A stretch of 64,000 bases of DNA from Psychrobacter sp. PG1. GTDB lineage: Bacteria; Pseudomonadota; Gammaproteobacteria; Pseudomonadales; Moraxellaceae. The translations under genes and the position numbers were made by a program. Position 1 is the first letter of the stretch. Every line of letters begins with the position of its first letter. The stretch covers positions 186,001-250,000 of the forward strand of contig NZ_JABUZG010000084.1 of NCBI RefSeq assembly GCF_014897815.1, read 5' to 3'. This document shows, in pieces, positions 1 to 9,167 of the stretch. Under the pieces are notes generated by a model, which saw only the letters and a program-made list of their open reading frames with translations, made no database searches and was not told the origin of the DNA.

Positions 1-2111
1 CGCGACATAGCGTCACTGAATTACAAGGCTGGTCGGGCTATGAGCTTGAGCATAGTGGTCGTTTATCAGAGCCTGTATATTATGATGCCGCGCAAGACCG
101 CTACTTACCAATCTCTTGGGAAGCTGCTTATCAATGTATCGCTGAGCAGTTAGGACAGCTTGATTCGCCAGATGAGGCGCTATTTTATACCTCAGGCCGT
201 GTGACCAACGAGCCCGCCTTTATGTATCAGCTGTTTGTGCGCTGTTTTGGCACCAATAATTTACCAGATTGCTCCAATATGTGTCACGAACCAACGTCGG
301 TAATGCTCGGTAGACAGTTGGGTATTGGCAAAGCGACCGTGAAATTGGAAGACTTTGAGCAAGCCAAACTGATATTGATGTTTGGACAAAATCCTGCGAC
401 CAATCATCCACGCATGCTTGAAATGCTTGCTCATGCTCACGAGCAAGGCTGTCGAATCCTCTCAATCAACCCTATGCGCGAACAAGGCTTACGTAAATTT
501 AGAAATCCGCAAAAGCCCACGCATATGGCAGCTGGTCAAAGTGATGAGATGGTCGATGAGGTCATTCAAATTCAGATCGGCGGCGATGCAGCACTCTTGA
601 CCGGTATCGCTAAGTGGCTGACTAAAAACAATAAAATCGATCAAAGCTTTATCGATGAGCATACGTCAGGATATGAGGCACTCGACGCATGGCTGCGCCA
701 ACAATCATGGCCTGATGTGGAACGCGGGTCTGGTATCAGTAAAGAGGAAATCATTATTATAGCAAAACTGGTAGCGGCGAGTCCTGCGACCATTTGCACC
801 TGGGGCATGGGCATCACTCATCACGTCCAAGGCGATGACAATGTAGCGATGATTACCAACCTATTATTATTAATGGGTATGATTGGTATTGATGGCGCAG
901 GCGCGTCTCCCGTCCGTGGTCACTCTAACGTACAGGGCGACCGTACCATGGGCATCCATGAGCGCCCTGCACAAAAGCTACTAGACAGCCTTGAGCGTGT
1001 GTTTGAACGTCCGATGCCGCAAGAAAATGGCTTTGATGTGGTCTCTGGTGCAAAAGCATTGATTGCCGGTAAGCTAAAAGTATTTATGAGTATGGGCGGT
1101 AATTATGCCGTGGCAGCACCTGATACCAGTGCAATTCAGCAAGCTTTAACCACCACTCAGCTCAATATTTTTGTCGGTACTAAACTTAATGAAACTATGC
1201 TGTATCCGGGCGCGAACAATCTTATTCTGCCTTGCTTAGGTCGTACCGAACGTATTATTACTGCCAAAGGTGAGCAATTTGCCACTATCGAAGATTCCAT
1301 GTGTCAGATTGTACCCACTCGAGGCAACCTGAAACCCGTCAGCGATACGTTGAAATCTGAAGCACAAATTGTGGCAGATATCGCCACTCATTTGCTTGGT
1401 GCTGATTCGTCCATTCCTTGGCAAGCAATGAGTGAAGACTTTGACATCGTTCGTGATTATATCGCCCAAGCGATTGACGGTTTTGAAGACTTTAATCAGC
1501 GTATTCGCGAAACCGAGCGTGGCTTTCATTTGTACCATTCTGCGCGGCATCGTGTGTGGAATACTGACAGTGGCAAAGCGCAATTTGAAGTACCACAATA
1601 CCCTATCACCTACGTCGCAGCACAAATGGCAGAGACCTCTTTAGCCTTTCACCATGACAAAAAACCCAATGATAATACTAATAGTGCGCCAAACAATGAA
1701 CAAAAAATTTGGCAATTGACCAGTGTCCGTAGCCATGACCAATTTAATACCATGATTTTCGGATTTGAAGATCGCTATCGCCAAACCACTCGCCGTGATG
1801 TGTTGTTTATGCACCCAGATGAAATGACTCGTTTGGGTTGGCAAGCAGGTGACCGAGTAATGGTATCTCGCCATGCCAGCTCAAATGGTTCAAATAACAC
1901 AGACGGTACCGCTCAGCCACGCACGCTAGGGCCGTTAGTATTGACTGAGATGGATATCGCCGCTAACGCTGTCGCAACTTATTATCCTGAATGTAATGAT
2001 TTATTTGATTTAGACACGCATGCACCAGACTCTCACATACCAGCGTATAAATCGACGACCGTTGTTTTGCAACGCGTTGAGGCAAATGCTGTTACGACCG
2101 ATCATGCATAG
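1..2111 (+). CDS. FdhF/YdeP-family molybdopterin oxidoreductase (5' end outside window)
   Basis: Formate-dehydrogenase-like molybdopterin protein. The frame is open from base 3 to the stop, so about 702 residues are visible and only a short N-terminus is missing (YdeP-type proteins run about 760). The segment NMCHEPTSVML carries a cysteine where FDH-H has selenocysteine, so this is a Cys form; MFGQNPATNHP and GMGITHH further along are typical of the pterin-binding domains. A GTG at 201 could look like a start, but the reading frame and family-like sequence (PISWEAAYQC) continue upstream. fdhD follows 85 bp later; FdhD supplies the sulfur needed by this enzyme class, which supports the assignment. 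The true substrate is not known from sequence, and YdeP-type members are not proven formate dehydrogenases. Confidence 0.88.
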   Translation, partial: RHSVTELQGWSGYELEHSGRLSEPVYYDAAQDRYLPISWEAAYQCIAEQLGQLDSPDEALFYTSGRVTNEPAFMYQLFVRCFGTNNLPDCSNMCHEPTSVMLGRQLGIGKATVKLEDFEQAKLILMFGQNPATNHPRMLEMLAHAHEQGCRILSINPMREQGLRKFRNPQKPTHMAAGQSDEMVDEVIQIQIGGDAALLTGIAKWLTKNNKIDQSFIDEHTSGYEALDAWLRQQSWPDVERGSGISKEEIIIIAKLVAASPATICTWGMGITHHVQGDDNVAMITNLLLLMGMIGIDGAGASPVRGHSNVQGDRTMGIHERPAQKLLDSLERVFERPMPQENGFDVVSGAKALIAGKLKVFMSMGGNYAVAAPDTSAIQQALTTTQLNIFVGTKLNETMLYPGANNLILPCLGRTERIITAKGEQFATIEDSMCQIVPTRGNLKPVSDTLKSEAQIVADIATHLLGADSSIPWQAMSEDFDIVRDYIAQAIDGFEDFNQRIRETERGFHLYHSARHRVWNTDSGKAQFEVPQYPITYVAAQMAETSLAFHHDKKPNDNTNSAPNNEQKIWQLTSVRSHDQFNTMIFGFEDRYRQTTRRDVLFMHPDEMTRLGWQAGDRVMVSRHASSNGSNNTDGTAQPRTLGPLVLTEMDIAANAVATYYPECNDLFDLDTHAPDSHIPAYKSTTVVLQRVEANAVTTDHA

Positions 2112-2196
2112 TCAGCAACGGGCGAATCATTGAATGATGCATATATTTAAAGGAGATGATAATTTTGGTAATGACCATACGATATAACGAGGTATT

Positions 2197-3294
2197 ATGA
2201 TTGCCCAAAGTGATACTGAAACTGACGCAAAATATAGCGATAATTTTTCGGTAAACACCCTAACAGATAAGACGTCAGAAACTATAGAGTCATCTGCAAC
2301 GCCGCTTGCACGTAATCATTGGGCGCAAAAGCATCATTATCCGACAGATAAGTATAACTCTAACAACATTATTGAGACCCGTGTTGCTAAGACTAATATT
2401 GCACAGACCCATATGCAGCAAATCAGTATCGACTGCCAATCAGCGAGCTTAGCAGTGGAAGCTGCGGTTGCTATCGTTATCAATGGTATTCACTATGCGG
2501 TACTGATGGCAAGCCCTCACCAGCTAGAGTATTTAGCCGTCGGCTTTTTGTCTAGCGAAGGCTTAATTCAGCATAGTCATGAGCTGCTTGATTGGGAAGT
2601 TACCCAACTGAATGATATTGCAGATTATCAAAATCTCACGCAAGATTCATTTATAAAGGAACGATTTATAAGAGATGCTACGGATGAAAGTTTAGAATCT
2701 GCAGCATTTGAACAAAGCTTATCGTCACTGCAAGATTATGACATTTATGTGGTGGAGCTAGTACTAAACCAGCGTTGTCATCAGCGTATCCAAGCGCAAA
2801 AACGTCAGCTAGCAGGGCGTACAGGTTGTGGTATATGCGGCATCACAGGGCTAACACAAGCACTGCCTGACTTGAGTATCTATCGTCAAAACAGACAAAA
2901 GGCAGATACACCAAGTCTTGACTGTCTATTAGCAATACGCCAGCAAGTCGATGCGATGCAGCATACTCACCAATTGACTGGTGCCGTACACGCCGCTGCG
3001 ACGATGTATAATCAGCAGCTATACCTATTCGAAGATGTAGGACGCCATAATGCGCTTGATAAGCTGATCGGTTGGCAACTGCGCAATAAAATAGAGATTA
3101 GCTGCGTCCTTATGACCTCGCGCCTATCGATTGAACTGATACAAAAATCGATTCGTGGGCGCATCCCTTGGCTAGTCGGTATGTCTGCACCTACCAGTAC
3201 CGCAGTGCGTGTCGCTGAGCGTTATGGCTTAGGATTAGCGGGTTTTTTGCGTGATAACAGAGTCACTTACTATTCAAATTATTCAGACCTATAA
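2197..3294 (+). CDS. fdhD: FdhD, formate dehydrogenase accessory sulfurtransferase
   Basis: FdhD passes sulfur from the IscS cysteine desulfurase to the molybdenum cofactor of formate dehydrogenases. The hallmark CxxC is seen in GRTGCGICGITGL, followed by TGAVHAAA and the conserved EDVGRHNALDKLIG block. The C-terminal part MTSRLSIELIQKS and PWLVGMSAPTSTAV is also typical. At 365 residues it is longer than the E. coli protein (about 277); the extra length is a polar N-terminal stretch of about 70 residues and an acidic insert around residues 140-175. The ATG at 2197 has a GAGGT a few bases upstream, so the long N-terminus is probably translated. It lies just downstream of the oxidoreductase in the same direction and probably in one operon. 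Confidence 0.93.
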   Translation: MIAQSDTETDAKYSDNFSVNTLTDKTSETIESSATPLARNHWAQKHHYPTDKYNSNNIIETRVAKTNIAQTHMQQISIDCQSASLAVEAAVAIVINGIHYAVLMASPHQLEYLAVGFLSSEGLIQHSHELLDWEVTQLNDIADYQNLTQDSFIKERFIRDATDESLESAAFEQSLSSLQDYDIYVVELVLNQRCHQRIQAQKRQLAGRTGCGICGITGLTQALPDLSIYRQNRQKADTPSLDCLLAIRQQVDAMQHTHQLTGAVHAAATMYNQQLYLFEDVGRHNALDKLIGWQLRNKIEISCVLMTSRLSIELIQKSIRGRIPWLVGMSAPTSTAVRVAERYGLGLAGFLRDNRVTYYSNYSDL

Positions 3295-3453
3295 AGTTTT
3301 ATGCTCGACTCTCTCATTAAGCGCACTTATTCATAAACTCTCATTTGCAGCGCTTTAATGACAGACATATAACGCTGATTTTTCGATAATAAACGGTCTC
3401 CTTTTTAGCTCAAACAAGACCTTTTTAAAACACTATCTATTCCCTATCTCGTT

Positions 3454-3507
3454 TTATCAAACACACAACGAAATAATAAAGATATTATTTCGTTGTGTGT
3501 TTGATAA
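3454..3507. repeat. 24-bp perfect inverted repeat (hairpin)
   Basis: Arms 3454-3477 and 3484-3507 are exact reverse complements, separated by a 6-nt loop (aaagat). It stands in the roughly 400-bp gap between fdhD and tRNA-Cys. It could work as a terminator in either direction, but it has no clean T tract, so a repeat element or structured RNA is as likely. Nothing else coding is visible in 3295-3648. Confidence 0.85.
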
Positions 3508-3648
3508 TTATGATGTTTTTTGACGAACCATTCCTAATTTTAAGCTTGATAATAGCTTAATTTGACCTCTTAATACTTTGAATAGCCATTAATTTATGGT
3601 CAAATAAGGAGAATTGAGTAGATAATTCGCATTTAGCTAAAAAATAAC

Positions 3649-3676
3649 TTGTAATTTAAATTATATTTGCTAATAT
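3649..3676 (+). promoter_or_regulatory. Predicted sigma-70 promoter of tRNA-Cys
   Basis: A -35 box TTGTAA (3649-3654) and -10 box TAATAT (3671-3676) are 16 bp apart and end 14 bp before the tRNA. Confidence 0.6.
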
Positions 3677-3690
3677 AGGCGTCCTTGATT

Positions 3691-3764
3691 GGCTGGGTGG
3701 CAGAGTGGTCATGCAGCGGACTGCAACTCCGTTAACGCCGGTTCGATTCCGACCTCAGCCTCCA
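3691..3764 (+). tRNA. tRNA-Cys (GCA)
   Basis: The cloverleaf can be read directly. The acceptor arm GGCTGGG pairs with CTCAGCC. The anticodon stem GCGGA/TCCGT encloses loop CTGCAAC with anticodon GCA, and the T arm contains GGTTCGATTCC. The discriminator base is T, as usual for tRNA-Cys, followed by an encoded CCA. Confidence 0.96.
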
Positions 3765-3807
3765 ATTATTTAGGTTAAAATTTTATTCATATTATATTAA
3801 TTTTAGC

Positions 3808-3835
3808 TTGCTTTATTAATATAAATGCTTATAAT
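3808..3835 (+). promoter_or_regulatory. Predicted sigma-70 promoter of tRNA-Leu
   Basis: A -35 box TTGCTT (3808-3813) and a perfect -10 box TATAAT (3830-3835) have 16-bp spacing, about 50 bp before the tRNA. Confidence 0.6.
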
Positions 3836-3887
3836 AGCGACCACTATCTAACAAGTAGAAAGCTTACTTTTAGATAATACAAGTTTT

Positions 3888-3974
3888 GCCCGGGTGGTGA
3901 AATTGGTAGACACAAGGGATTTAAAATCCCTCGCTAGTAATAGCGTGCCGGTTCAAGTCCGGCTCCGGGTACCA
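3888..3974 (+). tRNA. tRNA-Leu (UAA), integration target
   Basis: An 87-nt class II tRNA with a long variable arm. The anticodon stem AGGGA/TCCCT holds loop TTTAAAA with anticodon TAA. The acceptor GCCCGGG pairs with TCCGGGT with G-U wobbles, and CCA is encoded. Its 3' end is the left attachment core of the genomic island, so the gene stays whole while its original downstream sequence has been moved 27 kb away. Confidence 0.96.
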
Positions 3975-3977
3975 TTA
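3958..3977 (+). repeat. Left attachment core (in tRNA-Leu 3' end)
   Basis: This 20-bp core, tccggctccgggtaccatta, recurs at 31019-31038 with a single change (c to a at the sixth base). It covers the acceptor arm and CCA of tRNA-Leu, the usual target of P4-type integrases. Confidence 0.88.
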
Positions 3978-3982
3978 CATAG

Positions 3983-4107
3983 TCCTATACTATCTTATAG
4001 AACAGCTAAAGCCCCTGATATCAGGGGTTTTGTTGTATCTGGCGTTCTATACTGTCTTATGAATCTATCCTAATCCATGCACTTTGAGTATACTGTCAAG
4101 TATACCG
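3983..4107 (+). other. Putative arm-type integrase or regulator sites, left end
   Basis: Two related direct repeats lie here: ctatactatcttatagaa (from 3983) and ctatactgtcttatgaat (from 4047). A further motif at 4087-4107, agtatactgtcaagtatacc, contains AGTATAC twice, 12 bp apart. A near copy of the last motif lies just inside the right end (30941-30961). The position between attachment core and integrase start suggests arm-type binding sites or an int operator. Confidence 0.45.
4012..4031 (+). terminator. Rho-independent terminator after tRNA-Leu
   Basis: The 16-bp perfect palindrome cccctgatatcagggg (4012-4027) is followed by TTTT. It is part of the island and replaces the native tRNA terminator, which now lies at 31045-31077. 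Confidence 0.7.
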
Positions 4108-4138
4108 AGTTTTGAGTCTACTCATGGAGATCTAGGAT

Positions 4139-5503
4139 ATGGAAAGAAAAGCGATCAGTTCAGACCGAAGCATCAGCAGCCATAAGCCTGAAGGTAAGAA
4201 GTACTTCGTTGCTGTCAAAAATCATCCTAAACTATTCTTAATGGTACGTCCTACTGAGACTAAGTCATGGATGTATCGCTACTACCCGCCTTCAAATCCT
4301 AAGCAAAGCATTATCTCCATAGGTATATATCCAAATATCTCATATGCTCGTGCCTGTGAAGTTTGGCGTGAATATGAAGACCTACTAAGCAAAGGGGTTG
4401 ACCCAAAATTACATCGTGAAGAAATAAAGAAAAGCATTATTAGTAAAACTAAAAACTCTTTTAATCATTTTGCATGGGAGTACTTTGACGGTCTAGATCA
4501 AACTCAGAAGAGCAATACCCTCATTCGTAAGAAAGGTCGTCTTGATCTTATATGCAAATATATTGGTGACGAGCCAATCAGCGAGATCACCTCTCCTAAA
4601 ATGCTTGAAGTCCTGTTAGACATTCAAGCTAACTCATTAAATAAAGCTGGCAAACCCACAGATAAGGCTGAACGCTGTGCAGGTATCGCCAGCGACGTAT
4701 TTGTCTATGCTGGTGCTCGCGGCTTCTGTAGTAGCAATCCAGCTGCCTTGATCAAAAGCCAATTGGCTAAATCGAGCTATGGTCATCGTCCTGCGATCAC
4801 TAAGCCTAAAGAATTAGCTAAGCTGCTACGTGATATCGAGACTATAGAAGGTGATCCAAACACTATCAATTCCCTTAGGCTATTAGCATTACTCTTTGTG
4901 CGTAATGGTGATCTACGCCGTATGCGCTGGGCTGACTTAGATCTGGAAGCTGGTAGGTGGCGGTTAAAGCCTTTAAAAGGCCAAGGCAAGGTAAATATGG
5001 TCAAGGACATGGTCGTGCCCCTACCTCGTCAAGCAGTAGCTATTTTGCGTGAGCAGCAGCAAATCAATGGTCATACTAAATTTGTCTTCTACAGTGAGAC
5101 AGCAAAAAAGCATCAGATCATCTCTGATGCGACAGCGAATAAGCGTTTAAAAGATTTGGGCTACAAAGACATTCATTGTGCTCACGGCTTTAGAGCTACA
5201 GCGAAAACCATCTTACAAGAGCAATTAAAGTATCCTCTCGTGCTTGTTGAGATGGCTTTGGGTCATACAACCAAAGATCCTAATGGCACGGCATATGGTC
5301 GATTCGAATACATTGACGATCGTAGTGATATGATGCAGAAGTGGGCTGATTATTTAGATGCTTTGCGAGAAGGTAGAGATACGGCAAAGTTTAGAGCGGA
5401 TGCGCAAACCAAAGCTGACTCTACCGCGCAGCTACAAGCATTAATTGATCAGCTTGGTGAGGACAAAGTGCTTGGATTACTTAGCCGTAAAGTCTCCGGC
5501 TAA
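4139..5503 (+). CDS. P4-type tyrosine integrase of the island
   Basis: Site-specific recombinase that inserts and excises the island at tRNA-Leu. The N-terminal region (about residues 20-100) resembles the DUF4102 arm-binding domain of P4-like integrases (FLMVRPTETKSWMYRYY, SIGIYPNISYARACEVW). The catalytic domain shows the first Arg in VRNGDLRRMRWADLD (about residue 254), the HxxR box in CAHGFRATAKT (about 350) and a C-terminal ALGHTTKDPNGTAYGRFEY with the likely nucleophilic Tyr. The length of 454 is slightly above the usual 400-430. The ATG at 4139 has GGAG about 9 bp upstream. It lies next to the left core, pointing into the island, as is normal for this type. Confidence 0.93.
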   Translation: MERKAISSDRSISSHKPEGKKYFVAVKNHPKLFLMVRPTETKSWMYRYYPPSNPKQSIISIGIYPNISYARACEVWREYEDLLSKGVDPKLHREEIKKSIISKTKNSFNHFAWEYFDGLDQTQKSNTLIRKKGRLDLICKYIGDEPISEITSPKMLEVLLDIQANSLNKAGKPTDKAERCAGIASDVFVYAGARGFCSSNPAALIKSQLAKSSYGHRPAITKPKELAKLLRDIETIEGDPNTINSLRLLALLFVRNGDLRRMRWADLDLEAGRWRLKPLKGQGKVNMVKDMVVPLPRQAVAILREQQQINGHTKFVFYSETAKKHQIISDATANKRLKDLGYKDIHCAHGFRATAKTILQEQLKYPLVLVEMALGHTTKDPNGTAYGRFEYIDDRSDMMQKWADYLDALREGRDTAKFRADAQTKADSTAQLQALIDQLGEDKVLGLLSRKVSG

Positions 5504-5586
5504 AATTTAAAAAAATATTGAGCAATATAATATTTACTAAAAACTGTTATTAAGCTAATAGCAATAGATTAGGAAAGCTGCGAAGC

Positions 5587-6624
5587 CTATCTCATTTTAT
5601 CAGACGTTTGATCGACATAGTAAACCGCTTGCGCTAGCCTATCGATCGCTTTGGCCTCTTCCTTACTATAATGATCTTTATTGATCATACTCGACAAACC
5701 CCTTCGCATTCTTGTTATATATCCTTTCGGATACATAAGCTTGCAAGTATCTTCATAAGATTCTTCTATGTATCTATAAAGGTTCTTAATGTGGGCTATT
5801 TCAGACTCTATGCATCGATTACTGTTTCTAAGCTGCACATCATCATAGTTTAATTTTTTTGTTTCTGACTTGAACTTCTGAATATTCTTCTCACGGCCGT
5901 TAACAGAGGAATAAAGCAAGGCTGCAACTGGAATAAAAAATACAACGCCTAATGCAACTATACCGCCATTAATACCGTCCCCACCTGATACTAGAGAGCC
6001 ACCGCCAAACCATGCCAAGGTAGCATTAGTTTCTGCAGCACCTGACAAAGATTGGATAGAGGTTCCAGTGGAAGCATTTCCAAACATTGATACCAAGCCT
6101 AATAATGCCATAACTAAAATAGCGCCAATCAATGCACCAAACATCACTGCTACAATTGGCTTTATATAAAACTTTGATATACGTTTTAAAGGGTATAACT
6201 CCTCTGGTACAAAGCTATACGAGTTAAGTTTTTGCTCTAGTTCATATTTATCGTAAGGCTGTTTACACAAGCTTTTACTTTTTTCTATCAGTTTAAAGTT
6301 ATGGATAGTAGTATTTTCTAGCTTCTTTAATAAAGCATTAGTTTGGTTACGCACGTCAATATGTTGGTTAAACGCATCGCTATATTTTGCAAAGCTACTT
6401 TCGTATTCCTGGTTACTTATACTCATAGATGCTTGATCATCAATAGTATTATCAATTGGTAATGCTTTGATTTTACTACGAACTTTTAGTTTTTTAAGTT
6501 TGAAACGCCTGTCGCTTTTTATTTTTCTTATAACAGCAAATAATATTACTCCTAGTACCACGACCAATACCACCCAACCGAGCGTAGTTACTTCAGATGT
6601 CATTGCTATATCAGTCGTGTCCAC
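5587..6624 (-). CDS. Membrane/coiled-coil protein in the BrxL position of the BREX operon
   Basis: No family recognised. The 345-residue protein has one N-terminal helix (about 13-32), a lysine-rich and then helical coiled-coil-like stretch (about 34-150), two further membrane helices (about 155-181 and 220-240) separated by a Gly/Ser-rich link, and a charged C-terminal domain of about 100 residues. It starts with GTG (AAAGGAG about 10 bp upstream) 44 bp after pglZ on the same strand, so it is very likely the last gene of the BREX operon. It has no Walker motif and no Lon protease signature, so it is not BrxL. The position suggests a role at the membrane in the BREX response, but that is inference. 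Confidence 0.6.
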   Translation of the reverse strand: MDTTDIAMTSEVTTLGWVVLVVVLGVILFAVIRKIKSDRRFKLKKLKVRSKIKALPIDNTIDDQASMSISNQEYESSFAKYSDAFNQHIDVRNQTNALLKKLENTTIHNFKLIEKSKSLCKQPYDKYELEQKLNSYSFVPEELYPLKRISKFYIKPIVAVMFGALIGAILVMALLGLVSMFGNASTGTSIQSLSGAAETNATLAWFGGGSLVSGGDGINGGIVALGVVFFIPVAALLYSSVNGREKNIQKFKSETKKLNYDDVQLRNSNRCIESEIAHIKNLYRYIEESYEDTCKLMYPKGYITRMRRGLSSMINKDHYSKEEAKAIDRLAQAVYYVDQTSDKMR

Positions 6625-6668
6625 TGCGGTATGACTCCTTTTACAGATACTCTATGCATCAAAACAGT

Positions 6669-9167
6669 TTAAAAATCAAAATCACTCGTAAATGAACGTC
6701 TTACTGTATATTTAAGCGATTTGTATTCTTTGTAGTGAGAAGTTCCGCCTACTTTTTCTTCTAGCTTTAAAACAACCTCTTGACCGTTAAGCTCATCGAT
6801 TCTACGCGTGAAAATCAAGTTTACCTGCTGCTCACGCGCGCGAGGGTTTTCTGAGCGTAAATCGAATGTCATCTCATAGCTATCTGAGATCAACTCACCT
6901 GATTCAGTGTAGACACCTACTCTCAGCATACGGGGCTGATTTTTTTCAGTGACAGGGGTGCTTTGATATAAGCTAACGGTAAGCTCCTCTGTAGTAATTA
7001 GAGAATTGGATCCGCGTAAAATATCTACCTCAACTGCTGTAGTATCACTTTGCCTTTTTTTATTAATGCTAACGACGGGAACGACAACTTCCTGTAATGA
7101 TGCTCCGCCATGTACAAAGCGGCTTCCCGAGCCACTAAGTCTTAAGCGATTAATCGACTTAGGTATCTGTACTTCAACATCACCAATTAAACCGAGCGCT
7201 TCAGAGCTAAACTTATGCAAGCCTGGTGAATCAACCAATCCCTTACCCAGTATAAATCGACGATCTTTGTATAATATTTCTTTGCCTCTTACTTCAGCAC
7301 CTGAAAAATCGCTCTGATCTATCTCACGGTTTTGGTAAATAAAACCGTGATCAGCCGTGATTAAAATGTTATTAGCATTAGCTGCTGCTAGCTTCTTAAT
7401 GATTTTCATTAAATCGCTAAGCGTCTTTTCTGCCGCTTCAAACGCCTGCCCTTCTGAGTGCATTTTGTCGCCAGTATGATCTATCCGATTATGATAAATA
7501 TAAATGACGTCGTTAGCTTTTAACAGCTCTCGACTGCCCTCTCTATTGAGCTGCATAAAATTATCGGCAGTGATCGCATCTCCTCGATCTTGCAACGCAG
7601 CTTTAAGTATCTTACTTCTATTGGACGTTCCTTGAGAGCTTTGACCATTCACAAGCACTGTGCCTGAAGTGTTGTCTGCTATGGATAATGTATCGTTTGG
7701 TAGGAGCGCTGCCATACCAAGCTGAGTATAGCTAGGTAGCATAGACAGCATAGGCGCTATATCAGCACTGTAACGATCTTCTTGACGTATTAAGCTGACC
7801 AGTTCATCCGCTATCTCATAGCGCATGGCATCTGAGATGATAACGTATATCTTGTTGTTGTTATCTAGAAACGGTTTCACCCAATGACCAAAAAAGTTAT
7901 CCTGTCTGAGAATTGCCGCAGCATTCCATTGGCTTTCAGATTCTACGAATTCCTGAAAGCGATTACCTAACTTAAGCAAATAGTTATTAGAGTATATATT
8001 CTCTATTTTATCGTTAAGATGGTTGAGCAGTGACACCTCTCCTGACTCAAGTTTATGGTAGATAAACTTACGATAAAGCTGATCAAGCTTGTACCAAGAC
8101 TGGGTATAACGCTCTACCCCTTGTACAAGGCTATCCATATCGATTTTGACTTGATTAAAAGTAGCTATAAACTGCGCTGCATTATCAAGGGCTTGGTAGG
8201 TATGCTCAAAATCAGCGTACCAGTGACTCTGACGACGCTGGCGAATCCAGATGGCCATTTGCTCAGCGGTAAAGTCACTTTGCAAGACTGCATTAGCTAG
8301 CGCGCTAATTATCTTGTTATCGATTAAACGGAAGTAGTCTATATCGATGAGCTGTTTAAAATCTCTACTACTAAGATCATCTCTAATATCAAGATCATCA
8401 GAAAATTTATCGGATAACATCTCAAAGCTGTCTTTATATTGTCTACTATCTTTCCAACGTTTCAGAAATACCAAAGCATCATTGGACAGCTTTACCTGAC
8501 CATCCGTTGCCATTGCATAGCTAGACTTGAAGAGTTCAATGGCAAAATCATGAATACTAGGCTCAGTAGAGTTATAGCCATAGTAGCGATTCATTTGCTC
8601 CCAGAAAAAGCCATCAAGAGCAGATCGACTAATCAGACTCATCTTTTCATCTTTATCATTGGCTAAGTCCTGCAACAGACTCTCAACGACTGTGTCCATT
8701 TTAGGCTCGCTCTTAGCACAAACAGCCAGCATCTTTAGCTGAACCATACCTGAGCTATCACTGGGCTCTATAAGCTTGCTTAGAGCATCTTTACGGCTTT
8801 TAGCGCGAAAGAACTCTGCATGATCCTTTAAGACCTCTGCAAACTCAATACCTAATGATAACTCCGAGAGCCAGATAGCAACTTGGTCAGTACGAAATTC
8901 CCCGTGAGCCAGCTGTACATCCAATAGCCAATTATCTAATAGCGCAGGCTGAGCACCTGCACGATAAAGCAGAAATTTTTGATTAGGCTGCTCACGTATT
9001 ATTTTATATTTAACACTGAACTCATTGTTATCTAGGACAATTTTTTCAATATTCTCTAATACTAGACTGTCAAAGTCATCACGCAGCTCATGCTTGGCAT
9101 CGTACCAAAAAACAATACGATGTTTTTTAAAGAGCTGCTGTAATGCGTTGATGATGCGATCATTCAT
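6669..9167 (-). CDS. pglZ: PglZ, BREX alkaline-phosphatase-superfamily protein
   Basis: Core BREX phage-defence protein of the alkaline phosphatase superfamily, 832 residues. The metal-binding segments can be seen: VIISDAMRYEIADEL near residue 447 and ITADHGFIYQNREI near 605, with YIYHNRIDHTGDK between them. The N-terminal half is helical and family specific, beginning with FKKHRIVFWYDAKHELRDDF, a common PglZ start. Its ATG overlaps the pglX stop as TAATG, so the two are translationally coupled. Sure of family; the biochemical activity of PglZ in BREX is still unclear in general. Confidence 0.93.
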   Translation of the reverse strand: MNDRIINALQQLFKKHRIVFWYDAKHELRDDFDSLVLENIEKIVLDNNEFSVKYKIIREQPNQKFLLYRAGAQPALLDNWLLDVQLAHGEFRTDQVAIWLSELSLGIEFAEVLKDHAEFFRAKSRKDALSKLIEPSDSSGMVQLKMLAVCAKSEPKMDTVVESLLQDLANDKDEKMSLISRSALDGFFWEQMNRYYGYNSTEPSIHDFAIELFKSSYAMATDGQVKLSNDALVFLKRWKDSRQYKDSFEMLSDKFSDDLDIRDDLSSRDFKQLIDIDYFRLIDNKIISALANAVLQSDFTAEQMAIWIRQRRQSHWYADFEHTYQALDNAAQFIATFNQVKIDMDSLVQGVERYTQSWYKLDQLYRKFIYHKLESGEVSLLNHLNDKIENIYSNNYLLKLGNRFQEFVESESQWNAAAILRQDNFFGHWVKPFLDNNNKIYVIISDAMRYEIADELVSLIRQEDRYSADIAPMLSMLPSYTQLGMAALLPNDTLSIADNTSGTVLVNGQSSQGTSNRSKILKAALQDRGDAITADNFMQLNREGSRELLKANDVIYIYHNRIDHTGDKMHSEGQAFEAAEKTLSDLMKIIKKLAAANANNILITADHGFIYQNREIDQSDFSGAEVRGKEILYKDRRFILGKGLVDSPGLHKFSSEALGLIGDVEVQIPKSINRLRLSGSGSRFVHGGASLQEVVVPVVSINKKRQSDTTAVEVDILRGSNSLITTEELTVSLYQSTPVTEKNQPRMLRVGVYTESGELISDSYEMTFDLRSENPRAREQQVNLIFTRRIDELNGQEVVLKLEEKVGGTSHYKEYKSLKYTVRRSFTSDFDF

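Noticed and set aside
201..2111. Oxidoreductase starting at the GTG at 201
   Set aside because: The frame and conserved sequence continue upstream to base 3; the gene is cut by the window edge.
5587..6624. BrxL candidate by position
   Set aside because: It has no Walker motifs and no Lon protease residues, is half the usual length and has three membrane helices.
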